Positions 1 through 7,642 of a stretch of 43,755 nucleotides of DNA are shown here, in pieces (the stretch's first letter is position 1; each line of letters starts with the position of its first letter). Where the stretch lies: NCBI GenBank assembly GCA_028288625.1, contig JAQBNI010000078.1:1-43755 (forward strand), given 5' to 3'. The stretch comes from Bacteroidota bacterium. Lineage in GTDB: Bacteria > Bacteroidota > Bacteroidia > Chitinophagales > JADIYW01. The notes beneath the pieces were generated by a model. That model had not been told where the DNA came from. It saw nothing but the letters and a program-made list of their open reading frames with translations, and ran no database searches. A program made the position numbers and the translations under genes.

Positions 1-132
1 ATGGTACAAATACCTTTACTAAAAGAGCAATTAATACTTAATAATAATACAAATGAAATTAAGAATGAATTTTTCATGGCTATGTTTTTAAAAAATAAAA
101 AATATGTTTTATGGTGGTATAACTATATCTAA
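1..132 (+). CDS. C-terminal tail of a gene entering from the left edge
   Basis: The frame is open from the first base and stops with TAA at 130-132, giving 43 residues ending in a Trp/Tyr-rich segment (VLWWYNYI). An ATG happens to sit at position 1, so it could be a complete tiny ORF, but a tail of a larger gene is more likely. The neighbours are polysaccharide genes, so a glycosyltransferase or similar is possible. The tail is too short to identify and no motif can be recognised. Confidence 0.35.
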   Translation: MVQIPLLKEQLILNNNTNEIKNEFFMAMFLKNKKYVLWWYNYI

Positions 133-176
133 TATACAAAAACTGAGTTCAATAAACAAATGCGACACAAATAAAA

Positions 177-205
177 CTTTAAAGAGTGGTGGACCACTCT
201 TTAAG
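177..205 (-). terminator. Perfect 12-bp hairpin, probable terminator
   Basis: Positions 179-190 and 193-204 are exact inverted complements with only two bases between them (core AAAGAGTGGT / ACCACTCTTT). On the minus strand the stem is followed after two bases by TTTTATTT, as in an intrinsic terminator, and it lies about 30 bases beyond the minus-strand small ORF at 237-383. On the plus strand it lies 46 bases after the stop at 132 but has no T-run. It could serve both directions. Confidence 0.5.
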
Positions 206-236
206 GGATAAAATTTGAAAAATTTGTGTTGTTATG

Positions 237-383
237 CTAAAATTCTTTTTTCTTACCCCAAATCTGGTAAGAATGAGGAGTTGACAAAGCACGCGCGCTT
301 ATTGCCTTGCCATGCTTGCGCCAGATTTGTAGAGGATATGCGGAATAGTTAAACCCTTTCACTTTCATTTCTTGAGGCTTCAT
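237..383 (-). CDS. Candidate small ORF, 48 aa, function unknown
   Basis: Minus-strand ORF from ATG at 383-381 (alternative ATG at 368-366) to TAG at 239-237. It encodes a basic, aromatic-rich peptide that ends PHSYQIWGKKKEF. There is no signal peptide or recognisable domain. It occupies a region otherwise without genes and is followed by a hairpin plus T-rich tract (177-205) oriented as its terminator, which is the main reason to take it seriously. No good promoter box is visible upstream. It may be a real microprotein, a decayed gene end, or a chance frame inside a repeat or non-coding RNA. Confidence 0.3.
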   Translation of the reverse strand: MKPQEMKVKGFNYSAYPLQIWRKHGKAISARALSTPHSYQIWGKKKEF

Positions 384-453
384 GGAGATTATATTCTCAA
401 GAAATTTTCAACCCAAAAAATCGTACATTGTAAATCGTAAATCGTAAATTATA

Positions 454-2349
454 GTGTGTGGAATAGCAGGAACTTTTTCGTTTAAGAACAAGGTAGTGTC
501 AGACGAATGGCTGCAAAACGCTGCCACTTCACTAAATAAGCGCGGACCGGATAATCAGAATTTTATTACGATCGGCAAAACTTCTTTAGTGCATGCGAGA
601 TTATCAATTATCGATACTTCTGCAGCGGGCGATAATCCTATTTATGATGAAACCGGCAGGTATGCGATCATCTTTAACGGAGAAATTTTCAACTTTCAAC
701 CTTTAAGAAAAGAACTGGAGCAAAAAGGAGTGAACTTTAAATCTCATTCCGATACTGAAGTATTGCTGTATGCGTATATTCATTTCGGTGAAGCATGTCT
801 GCACAAGCTCAACGGCTTCTTTGCATTCGCTATCCACGACAAACAGGAAGAAAAACTTTTCATAGCCTGCGATCGCTTTGGCATAAAGCCTTTGTATTAT
901 TACAGCGATGAAGATTATTTTTTCTTCGGATCGGAGTTGAAAGCGCTGATGCAATTTCCAATAAAAAAAGAAATTGACTGGAGCGCAGTGTGCTTATATT
1001 TTCAACTCAATTATATTCCGGGAAAAAATTCCATCTTTCAAAATGTACACAAGCTCGAGCCTGGCTACTCTATTACCGTGGACCGTGGACTGTTGACCGT
1101 GGACCGCTGGTACAGCATTCCCTATAATGCCATACAAGCCGAAACCAACCAGCTTTCTTACGCAGATCAAAAAAAGAAATTAGTGGAGTTGATGGATGAT
1201 TCCGTGAGACTTCGTTTAATTGCAGATGTTCCGCTTGGTGCATTTCTTAGCGGGGGAATAGATTCATCAGTGGTTACCGCAATGGCAGTGCGCCATACTC
1301 AAAAGCTAAACACTTTTTCCATAGGATTTGAAGGCAATGATTATTTCGATGAAACGCCTTATGCAGATCTCGTTGCAAAACATTTTAAAACCAACCACAC
1401 GGTTTTTAAATTAAAGAATGATGATTTGCTTCAAAGCCTGGATGAGCTTTTAGAATATACAGATGAGCCGTTTGCAGATTCATCCGCATTACTGGTAAAT
1501 ATTTTGTCGAAGTACACACGGCAGCATGTAACCGTTGCTTTATCCGGCGACGGCGGCGATGAATTGTTTGCAGGCTATAATAAACATTACGGAGAGTTGC
1601 AGGTGCGAAATAAAAGCTGGCAGGCGAATTTTATTCATCTGCTACAGCCACTCTGGGAAAAATTACCGCAATCACGCAGTGGAAAAATTGGCAATAAGGT
1701 TCGCCAGCTGGAACGTTTCGCTGTTGGTATGGATATGTCGCCTGCTGATCGATGGTGGAGATGGTGCTGCATCAACGATATGGAATATGTGAATGCATTG
1801 CTCAACGGCAGGCAGGACAATGTAATGGTGGATATTATTGAGGCACGGCAGAAATTTTCTTCTCCCGTAAGTTTTGACGGCACCTTAAATGATTGTCTGC
1901 TGGCAGATGTGGGAATGGTGCTGCCGTATGATATGCTTGTTAAAGTGGATAGAATGAGCATGCGCAATAGCCTCGAAGTGCGTGTACCTTTCCTGGATTA
2001 CAGGATTGTAGAGTTTGCGTTTTCTTTGCCGGTATCCAGTAAGATCAATGGGAATATAAAGAAAAGGATCGTGCAGGATGCCTTCCGTGAAATTCTGCCG
2101 GCTGCGTTGTACAACCGTCCGAAGAAGGGTTTTGAAGTTCCGTTGTTGCAATGGTTTAAAACCGATCTGAAAGAGAAGATCCTCAATGATTGGCTGGCGG
2201 ATGATTATATTCGCGCTCAGGGCATTTTTAATCTGGAACATATCCGGCTTTTAAAAAAACAATTGTTTTCAAATAATCCCGGCGATGTCCACGCACAGAT
2301 CTGGGCATTAATTGTTTTCCAGAGTTTCTGGCGGAAGTACATGGAATAA
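454..2349 (+). CDS. asnB: Asparagine synthetase (glutamine-hydrolysing) type amidotransferase
   Basis: Converts aspartate to asparagine with glutamine and ATP; paralogues in polysaccharide loci amidate sugar carboxylates. The start must be the GTG at 454, because the catalytic Cys has to be residue 2 (MCGIAG) after Met removal. Residues 2-190 form the class II glutamine amidotransferase domain (RGPDN, VHARLSI, FNGEIFN, DRFGIKPLYY). From about 235 the synthetase domain follows, with the ATP pyrophosphatase loop SGGIDSS and later SGDGGDELF. The length (631 aa) is typical of the family. Residues about 207-219 are encoded by a short direct repeat (TVDR twice) that looks like the intergenic phrase repeats nearby. 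The gene is followed by a glycosyltransferase and a WecA-type transferase, so a role in surface glycan synthesis is plausible. Confidence 0.9.
   Translation: MCGIAGTFSFKNKVVSDEWLQNAATSLNKRGPDNQNFITIGKTSLVHARLSIIDTSAAGDNPIYDETGRYAIIFNGEIFNFQPLRKELEQKGVNFKSHSDTEVLLYAYIHFGEACLHKLNGFFAFAIHDKQEEKLFIACDRFGIKPLYYYSDEDYFFFGSELKALMQFPIKKEIDWSAVCLYFQLNYIPGKNSIFQNVHKLEPGYSITVDRGLLTVDRWYSIPYNAIQAETNQLSYADQKKKLVELMDDSVRLRLIADVPLGAFLSGGIDSSVVTAMAVRHTQKLNTFSIGFEGNDYFDETPYADLVAKHFKTNHTVFKLKNDDLLQSLDELLEYTDEPFADSSALLVNILSKYTRQHVTVALSGDGGDELFAGYNKHYGELQVRNKSWQANFIHLLQPLWEKLPQSRSGKIGNKVRQLERFAVGMDMSPADRWWRWCCINDMEYVNALLNGRQDNVMVDIIEARQKFSSPVSFDGTLNDCLLADVGMVLPYDMLVKVDRMSMRNSLEVRVPFLDYRIVEFAFSLPVSSKINGNIKKRIVQDAFREILPAALYNRPKKGFEVPLLQWFKTDLKEKILNDWLADDYIRAQGIFNLEHIRLLKKQLFSNNPGDVHAQIWALIVFQSFWRKYME
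1073..1110 (+). repeat. Short direct repeat inside asnB
   Basis: Two near-copies of a phrase built on ACCGTGGAC lie at 1073-1088 and 1093-1110, separated by a few bases. They encode TVDR-GLL-TVDR-W in frame. They resemble the GACTA/TTGAC phrase repeats in intergenic DNA at 2370-2399. The site lies in the linker between the amidotransferase and synthetase domains, where the family is variable. Confidence 0.6.
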
Positions 2350-2364
2350 AATTCTTGTATCGTT

Positions 2365-2399
2365 AACGATTGACTAATGACTATTGACCATCGACTATT
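2365..2399 (+). repeat. Degenerate phrase repeat between asnB and the glycosyltransferase
   Basis: The 50-base gap holds consecutive variants of GATTGACTA, ATGACTATTGAC and CATCGACTATT running up to the start codon at 2400. No hairpin or clear ribosome binding site is seen. The same style of repeat occurs before asnB (428-450) and, in frame, within asnB (1073-1110). Confidence 0.5.
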
Positions 2400-3515
2400 A
2401 TGAACATCGGCATTGTTGCAAATACAGCTTTTAATATTTATAACTTTCGTTTAGGATTGATCCAAGCGCTTCAGCAGGAAGGACACCATTTAATAGCGAT
2501 AGCGCCGGAAGATGAATATACATCCTTGCTTCAGGAGAAGGGCATTGAATTTGTTGAAGTAAAAAATCTTGCGAGAAAGGGTACAAATCCTATTAACGAC
2601 TTAAAATTGCTTAACGAATTCAGAAATATTTATAAAGACCAAAAGCTCGATGTCGCATTGCAATATACGATCAAGCCCAATATTTACGGAACACTTGCCG
2701 CGCGTTTCACCGGAACAAAAACAATTTGCACCGTTACCGGACTCGGCTATACTTTTTTGAATAAAAGCATGGCAAGTAAAGTATCGCGCTACCTTTATCG
2801 CTTATCGTTTTCTTTTGCCAATAAAGTTTTGTTTCAAAATGAAGATGACCGTGCCGTATTTGTAAATAATAATTTAGTTGATGAAGATAAAACACAGATC
2901 GTTCCCGGATCAGGTATCGACATTGAATATTTCCATCCTGGCTTTTGCAAGTCAGAAAAAAAAGATGAAACCATACGGTTTCTGATGATCGGTAGGCTAT
3001 TAAGAGATAAAGGAGTGTATGAATATGTTGAAGCCGCAAAAATTATTTTGCAAAAACATAAGGATGTTGAATTTCATTTGCTGGGAGAAATTGATAATGA
3101 CAATCCATCATCCATAAAACAAAAAGAATTACTATCCTGGGTCGATAGCAAAATAGTTTTCCATCATAAACATACTACAGATCCGCGCCCGTTTATTTGC
3201 ATGTCGGATTGCATTGTGCTTCCGTCTTACCGCGAAGGAATGCCAAGGGTTATTCTGGAAGGAATGGCGATGGGAAAGCCCTGTATCACAACCGATGTTC
3301 CCGGTTGCCGCGATGCAGTTATACAAGAAAAAACCGGGTTTCTTTGCCTTCCGGGAAATGTGGACGCTTTAGTTCTTGTTTTGGATCAATTTATTGCGCT
3401 CTCAAATGAATATAAAAAATCCTTATGTATAAATGCCAGAAAACGTGTAGAATCGATATTCTCAAATGAAAATATTAGTTCCGCTTACATCCAATTGATC
3501 AGAAATACCGTCTAA
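2400..3515 (+). CDS. GT4-type glycosyltransferase
   Basis: GT-B fold retaining glycosyltransferase of family 4, 371 aa, expected to add a sugar to a lipid-linked glycan on the inner face of the cytoplasmic membrane. The N-terminal domain opens with IGIVANTAFNIYNFRLGLI and contains the QYTIKPNIYGTLAAR segment typical of PglA/TuaA/CapM-like enzymes. The C-terminal nucleotide-sugar-binding domain starts near IRFLMIGRLLRDKG and has the EX7E motif in YREGMPRVILEG. The donor and acceptor cannot be read from sequence. It sits between asnB (50 bp upstream) and a WecA-type transferase, which is expected to make the lipid-linked primer. Confidence 0.85.
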   Translation: MNIGIVANTAFNIYNFRLGLIQALQQEGHHLIAIAPEDEYTSLLQEKGIEFVEVKNLARKGTNPINDLKLLNEFRNIYKDQKLDVALQYTIKPNIYGTLAARFTGTKTICTVTGLGYTFLNKSMASKVSRYLYRLSFSFANKVLFQNEDDRAVFVNNNLVDEDKTQIVPGSGIDIEYFHPGFCKSEKKDETIRFLMIGRLLRDKGVYEYVEAAKIILQKHKDVEFHLLGEIDNDNPSSIKQKELLSWVDSKIVFHHKHTTDPRPFICMSDCIVLPSYREGMPRVILEGMAMGKPCITTDVPGCRDAVIQEKTGFLCLPGNVDALVLVLDQFIALSNEYKKSLCINARKRVESIFSNENISSAYIQLIRNTV

Positions 3516-3543
3516 TGGTTAAAGGATTTAAAATAATTGTAGT

Positions 3544-3551
3544 TAACTTTG
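3544..3551 (+). promoter_or_regulatory. Bacteroidota -7 box (TAACTTTG) before the WecA-like gene
   Basis: TAACTTTG matches TAnnTTTG exactly. It ends 12 bases before the ATG at 3564, which would give a very short leader. I see no convincing -33 TTG/TTTG at the right spacing, so this is a candidate only. Confidence 0.4.
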
Positions 3552-3563
3552 TCTCTCTCTGAT

Positions 3564-4673
3564 ATGCACATCGATTATTTACTACTCGCGTCTGCGTTGT
3601 TGACGTCCTTCGTCCTCACTTACATGTTTATACCCTCGATCATCAAGATCGCAAACATCAAGCATTTATTTGACGCTGAAGATGAGAGGAAATCTCATTA
3701 TGGAGTTATTCCCACGTTAGGTGGTTTAGGAATATTTGGCGGGTTTATGATCAGCCTTTGTCTTTTTTGTAAATTTTATCCTGCCAACGGAATGCGATAC
3801 ATTCTTGCAGCATTGTGCTTCACATTTATGCTCGGTGCAAAGGATGATATAGTTCACCTTGTTGCCACAAAAAAATTCATCGGTCAGATTTTTGCAGCCT
3901 GTATCGTAGTGATTTTGGGAGATATTCGCCTGACAAGCTTATACGGTTTGTTCGGGGTTTCTTATATTGATTACATCCCAAGCGTCATACTTTCAATTTT
4001 CACAATTATTTTTATCATCAATGCCTTTAATATTATTGATGGGATAGATCTTTTAGCGGGCACTATATTCTTGCTGGCATCATTTGCTTTTGGTGCATGG
4101 TTTTATTTTTATGGTTTTTTTGATTATGCCATACTCTCCATGTCAATGGCTGGTGCAGTATTGGCTTTCCTGAAGTATAATTACACTCCTGCAAAAATAT
4201 TTATGGGCGATTCCGGGAGTCTGTCCATAGGTTTGTTAGCAGCAGTTCTGGCAATTCAGTTTATAGAAAAAAACGAAGTTGTTTTGCTGAGCCATAAGAG
4301 CGCAGGCATTCATATTGTTGCTTCTCCGGCTATGGCAATTGCAGTGCTTATTATTCCGCTATATGATACCTTAAGAGCATTTATTTTAAGGATATTAAAC
4401 AGAAAATCCCCGTTCTTAGCTGATAGAAATCACATCCACCATCGCCTCATCGATCTTGGCTTTTCTCACGTACAGGCAACTGTGATCCTCATCGCCGTGA
4501 ACATAGCAGTGGTTATTTCAGTATATTTTTTACAAAGCTGGGGGAATTTATACCTTATGTTGTTTGAGCTGGGATTATCCATGGCGCTCACCTTCGTGCT
4601 TTTTTCCTTTAAGTTTAAAAAAAAAGTTTCGAGACCACAGAAGATATCCTTTGAAATGGAGATCAGCAATTAA
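3564..4673 (+). CDS. Polyprenyl-phosphate sugar-1-phosphate transferase (WecA/TagO/MraY superfamily)
   Basis: Integral membrane enzyme that transfers a (probably N-acetyl)hexosamine-1-phosphate from UDP-sugar to undecaprenyl phosphate, starting O-antigen, capsule or teichoic-type glycans. About ten hydrophobic segments are visible. Family motifs are present: GAKDD (Asp pair), NAFNIIDGIDLLAG, FMGDSGSLSIG and HIHHRLIDLG, the His motif that separates WecA/TagO from MraY. An in-frame TTG at 3549 would add five residues, but ATG 3564 (MHIDYLLLASAL) is the better start. At 369 aa the length is normal. The end overlaps the convergent Nudix gene by four bases. Confidence 0.88.
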   Translation: MHIDYLLLASALLTSFVLTYMFIPSIIKIANIKHLFDAEDERKSHYGVIPTLGGLGIFGGFMISLCLFCKFYPANGMRYILAALCFTFMLGAKDDIVHLVATKKFIGQIFAACIVVILGDIRLTSLYGLFGVSYIDYIPSVILSIFTIIFIINAFNIIDGIDLLAGTIFLLASFAFGAWFYFYGFFDYAILSMSMAGAVLAFLKYNYTPAKIFMGDSGSLSIGLLAAVLAIQFIEKNEVVLLSHKSAGIHIVASPAMAIAVLIIPLYDTLRAFILRILNRKSPFLADRNHIHHRLIDLGFSHVQATVILIAVNIAVVISVYFLQSWGNLYLMLFELGLSMALTFVLFSFKFKKKVSRPQKISFEMEISN

Positions 4674-5314
4674 GTCAATATAATATTTCCTTCTTTCAGG
4701 ATCGAACATAATTCACTTACCATCATTGCCGTTGCTCCCCATAAAACTTTTCCGTTGATATCATAGTACGGCGCCATCAATGTAAAACCCAGCGCATTCT
4801 TAATCGGCTTTTCCTTAAGCACATCATGCTCGAAAAATTTAAATAGAGGAACTTCAAGCGTATTTGCCACTTCCTTTGCTTCCAATATCATTTTTGGTTT
4901 TTCTTTTAAATATCCTACGAAGGGATAAACAAGGAAATTACTTGCCAGAACATATACTTCCGTCAGTGGTCCTACAACTGTAATTTCTTCTTTGTCGATG
5001 CCCACTTCTTCCTGTGTTTCTCTTAATGCAGCCGCGAGAAATGTAGCATCTGTCTTTTCGATCTTACCTCCCGGAAAAGCAATTTGTCCGCTATGTACAC
5101 CGTCATAAACCGGTCGCTCAATAAACAATAAATGCGGGATCTCTTTTACGGGATATATCAATGCCATCACTGCGCCGGGTCTTGGTTTTAGCAGCTGTGG
5201 TGCGTCAATAAGTTTGCTGATCTTCAGATATGGTTTTAATAACGCATGCGAAGCGGCACCGGGCAAGGGTTGTTGAAATGCATGGTGTAGTGCCTCGGTG
5301 AATCTTTCAAACAT
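4670..5314 (-). CDS. Nudix hydrolase, CoA-pyrophosphatase type
   Basis: Hydrolyses a nucleoside diphosphate linked to another moiety; the subgroup resembles NudL/YeaB and peroxisomal NUDT7, which cleave CoA to phosphopantetheine and 3',5'-ADP. The Nudix box is complete at roughly residues 93-115 (GGKIEKTDATFLAAALRETQ, then EEVGI), preceded by the subgroup signature HSGQIAFPG. The length is 214 aa, it has no signal peptide and should be cytoplasmic. It is convergent with the WecA-like gene and divergent from the PhoD-like gene, so it is probably transcribed alone. The CoA specificity is inferred from the subgroup signature only. Confidence 0.82.
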   Translation of the reverse strand: MFERFTEALHHAFQQPLPGAASHALLKPYLKISKLIDAPQLLKPRPGAVMALIYPVKEIPHLLFIERPVYDGVHSGQIAFPGGKIEKTDATFLAAALRETQEEVGIDKEEITVVGPLTEVYVLASNFLVYPFVGYLKEKPKMILEAKEVANTLEVPLFKFFEHDVLKEKPIKNALGFTLMAPYYDINGKVLWGATAMMVSELCSILKEGNIILT

Positions 5315-5428
5315 GCTCCGAAATTAAGACAATAAAGCCCGTTTTACAACCGTGTAGGAATTGTGAAGAATTAAAGAAAAATTTATGTTAAAACTTATTT
5401 CATATAATTTAATCTTCACAAAAATTCA

Positions 5429-5436
5429 TAAATTTG
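5429..5436 (+). promoter_or_regulatory. -7 box (TAAATTTG) before the PhoD-like gene
   Basis: Exact TAnnTTTG match 25 bases upstream of the ATG at 5462, inside the 147-bp divergent gap with the Nudix gene. No strong -33 element can be picked out in the AT-rich flank. Confidence 0.45.
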
Positions 5437-5461
5437 AGTAACGATAAACAATCCATTCCCC

Positions 5462-6526
5462 ATGAAAAAAATTTTTACACTTTTTGCGATCAGTTCGTTA
5501 TTGTTCGGTTGCACAAAGAACGGTTCAGGCACTGGTGAAACGCCACTCTCCGTAATTTCCTTTGCATCCTGCAGCGAACAATTTTTAGGCGACAAAAAAA
5601 TATTCGACAGGATAGTTGAGAAGAAGCCACAACTTTATATTGCCTCCGGAGATAATATTTACGGCGACTTCTTTGCATTGGCTCCCGGAACTCCCGATTA
5701 TATCCAGGGCGCGTATGATCAATTGGCAGGAGATAAAGCATGGCAAAATCTCCGTTCAAATGTTCCAATGATTGCTATGTGGGATGATCATGATACAGGC
5801 GATAATGACGGAACTTCGAGCAACCCGGTAAAAGGTCCTGCAAAAAATCTTTTCTTTAAATTCTGGAACATTCCAAAAGATGCTCCGAGACACAACAGAC
5901 CGGATGGAGGAATTTATGATTCTTACTATTATGGTGATGATGACCATAAAGTGCAGATCATTCTTATGGATATAAGATGGAACCATACGCCGTATAAAGA
6001 AACACAGCATCCGGTTTTAAGTCATGATACACTCATGAGTCCTGATGCTACTATGTTGGGCGCGGAGCAATGGACATGGCTGGAAGGAGAATTGAAAAAA
6101 CCTGCGAAGGTTAGAATTATTTTGTCAACAGTACAATTTAACAGCCTGTATAATGGCGGAGAGAACTGGTCTACATTGCCCTTGGAAAAACAAAAAATGT
6201 TTGACCTTATAAAAAGCACGCAGGCAAATGGTGTATTCTTTATTAGCGGAGATGTACATTATGCTGAGCTAACGAAATTACAGCCGGCTGGCTTATACCC
6301 GATTTATGATCTAACATCCAGCGGTATTACACATCATGAAGATCACGTTCCAAATGGAAATGCATCGATACGTGTTGGTGATGGATGGCAGTTTGTAAAT
6401 TTTGGATTGATCACGATTGACTGGAATGCATCTCCCCAAACGGTTAAGCTTGAGATTTATGGCAACACAGATCCTTTGGATGCCAAGATCTCACATACTG
6501 TTTCACTGGATGAGCTGAAATTTTAA
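5462..6526 (+). CDS. PhoD-like metallophosphoesterase, lipoprotein
   Basis: Predicted exported phosphatase or phosphodiesterase of the PhoD family, which uses a metal centre on phosphoesters. The N-terminus is a lipoprotein signal with Cys17 (SSLLFGC). Metal-binding family motifs follow in order: FASCSEQ, YIASGDNIYGD, MWDDHDTGDND, MDIRW and FFISGDVHYAEL. At 354 aa it is shorter than Bacillus PhoD because the N-terminal beta domain is missing, as is common in Bacteroidota forms. It probably faces the periplasm or cell surface. It has its own -7 box and an intrinsic terminator at 6551-6580, so it appears monocistronic. Substrate unknown. Confidence 0.83.
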   Translation: MKKIFTLFAISSLLFGCTKNGSGTGETPLSVISFASCSEQFLGDKKIFDRIVEKKPQLYIASGDNIYGDFFALAPGTPDYIQGAYDQLAGDKAWQNLRSNVPMIAMWDDHDTGDNDGTSSNPVKGPAKNLFFKFWNIPKDAPRHNRPDGGIYDSYYYGDDDHKVQIILMDIRWNHTPYKETQHPVLSHDTLMSPDATMLGAEQWTWLEGELKKPAKVRIILSTVQFNSLYNGGENWSTLPLEKQKMFDLIKSTQANGVFFISGDVHYAELTKLQPAGLYPIYDLTSSGITHHEDHVPNGNASIRVGDGWQFVNFGLITIDWNASPQTVKLEIYGNTDPLDAKISHTVSLDELKF

Positions 6527-6550
6527 TAATAAATAATCATTAGAAAAGAT

Positions 6551-6580
6551 AAAGAGGCGTGTATTGCGCCTCTTTTTTTT
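6551..6580 (+). terminator. Intrinsic terminator after the PhoD-like gene
   Basis: AAAGAGGCG (6551-6559) pairs with CGCCTCTTT (6567-6575) around a 7-base loop, followed by a run of Ts to 6580. The T-run merges directly into the -7 box of pheS. Confidence 0.85.
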
Positions 6581-6587
6581 ATTTTTG
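6580..6587 (+). promoter_or_regulatory. -7 box (TATTTTTG) abutting the pheS start
   Basis: Exact TAnnTTTG match that ends three bases before the ATG at 6591. Since the box is centred near -7, the expected transcript start falls at or beside the start codon, suggesting a leaderless mRNA. It shares bases with the T-tract of the preceding terminator. Confidence 0.45.
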
Positions 6588-6590
6588 AGC

Positions 6591-7619
6591 ATGGATATTT
6601 TTTTGCAGGCGGAAACATTGTTGAAGGAAGCGAATGATGCTGTTATTTCTAATGCCGATGAACTGGAAAAATTCAGGATACGGTTTTTAGGAAGTAAGAA
6701 TGTATTGAAGGATGTGTTCGGACAAATTGCAAATGTGCCGAAAGAGAAAAAGAAAGAATTCGGTCAACTGGTAAATAGTGTAAAACAGGCGGCAGAGGGA
6801 AAATATACTTCATCAAAAGAAAGTTTCAGCGATTCATCAAAAGAACAAAAAGATATCCCCGATCTTACATTGCCGGGAGATGTTGTAAATACCGGTGCAC
6901 GTCATCCTATACAATTAGTAAGGAACCGCATCATTGATATTTTTAAAAGACTGGGATTCTCAGTAGAGGAAGACAGGGAGATCGAAGATGACTGGCACAA
7001 TTTTACCGCACTCAATATGCCGGAAGATCATCCCGCAAGAGACATGCAGGATACATTCTTTGTGCATTGCAACCCGGATATTGTTTTGCGTACACACACT
7101 TCCTCCGTACAGGTGCGCGTAATGGAAAAGCAAAAACCACCGATCCGCATTTTATCACCGGGAAGGGTTTTCAGAAATGAAACGATCTCCGCTCGCTCGC
7201 ATTGTTTTTTTCACCAGGTAGAAGGATTGTATATTGATGAGAACGTGTCGTTTGCTGACCTCCTGCAAACACTCGATTTCTTTGCAAAAGAATTATTCGG
7301 GAAAGATATAAAGATAAAAGTTCGTCCATCTTATTTTCCTTTTACAGAACCATCCGCAGAAGTGGATGTTACCTGTTTTATTTGTGGAGGAAAGGGCTGC
7401 AACGTGTGTAAATACTCGGGTTGGGTGGAAATATTGGGATGTGGAATGGTGGATCCGAAGGTATTGGAGAACTGCAACATCGATCCGAAAAAATATTCTG
7501 GTTTTGCTTTTGGTATGGGCGTGGAAAGAATTACGATGCTGAAATATCAGGTGAAGGATATACGCTTGCTTTCTGAAAACGATACACGTTTTTTAGATCA
7601 GTTTAAAGCAGCGATGTAA
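6591..7619 (+). CDS. pheS: Phenylalanyl-tRNA synthetase alpha subunit
   Basis: Catalytic subunit of the alpha2beta2 enzyme that charges tRNA-Phe. Residues 1-90 form the N-terminal coiled coil. The class II core follows, with motif 1 near HPIQLVRNRIIDIF, then MQDTFF, LRTHTSSVQVR, motif 2 PGRVFRNETISARSH and motif 3 GFAFGMGVERI. A CxxC...CxxC-type segment (CFICGGKGCNVC) sits in the catalytic domain, as in many bacterial PheS. The upstream in-frame TTG (6564) lies inside the terminator hairpin, so ATG 6591 is the start, giving 342 aa. pheT is not adjacent. Confidence 0.95.
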   Translation: MDIFLQAETLLKEANDAVISNADELEKFRIRFLGSKNVLKDVFGQIANVPKEKKKEFGQLVNSVKQAAEGKYTSSKESFSDSSKEQKDIPDLTLPGDVVNTGARHPIQLVRNRIIDIFKRLGFSVEEDREIEDDWHNFTALNMPEDHPARDMQDTFFVHCNPDIVLRTHTSSVQVRVMEKQKPPIRILSPGRVFRNETISARSHCFFHQVEGLYIDENVSFADLLQTLDFFAKELFGKDIKIKVRPSYFPFTEPSAEVDVTCFICGGKGCNVCKYSGWVEILGCGMVDPKVLENCNIDPKKYSGFAFGMGVERITMLKYQVKDIRLLSENDTRFLDQFKAAM

Positions 7620-7642
7620 TCCTGAATTTTTAATTATTTTTT

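Larger units (their letters stand above)
133..453. other. Intergenic stretch before asnB
   Basis: No gene larger than the 48-codon minus-strand ORF is visible. The stretch contains the 12-bp hairpin at 179-204, that small ORF at 237-383, and short tandem-like phrases built on AAATCGT immediately before the asnB start (about 428-450). Confidence 0.5.
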
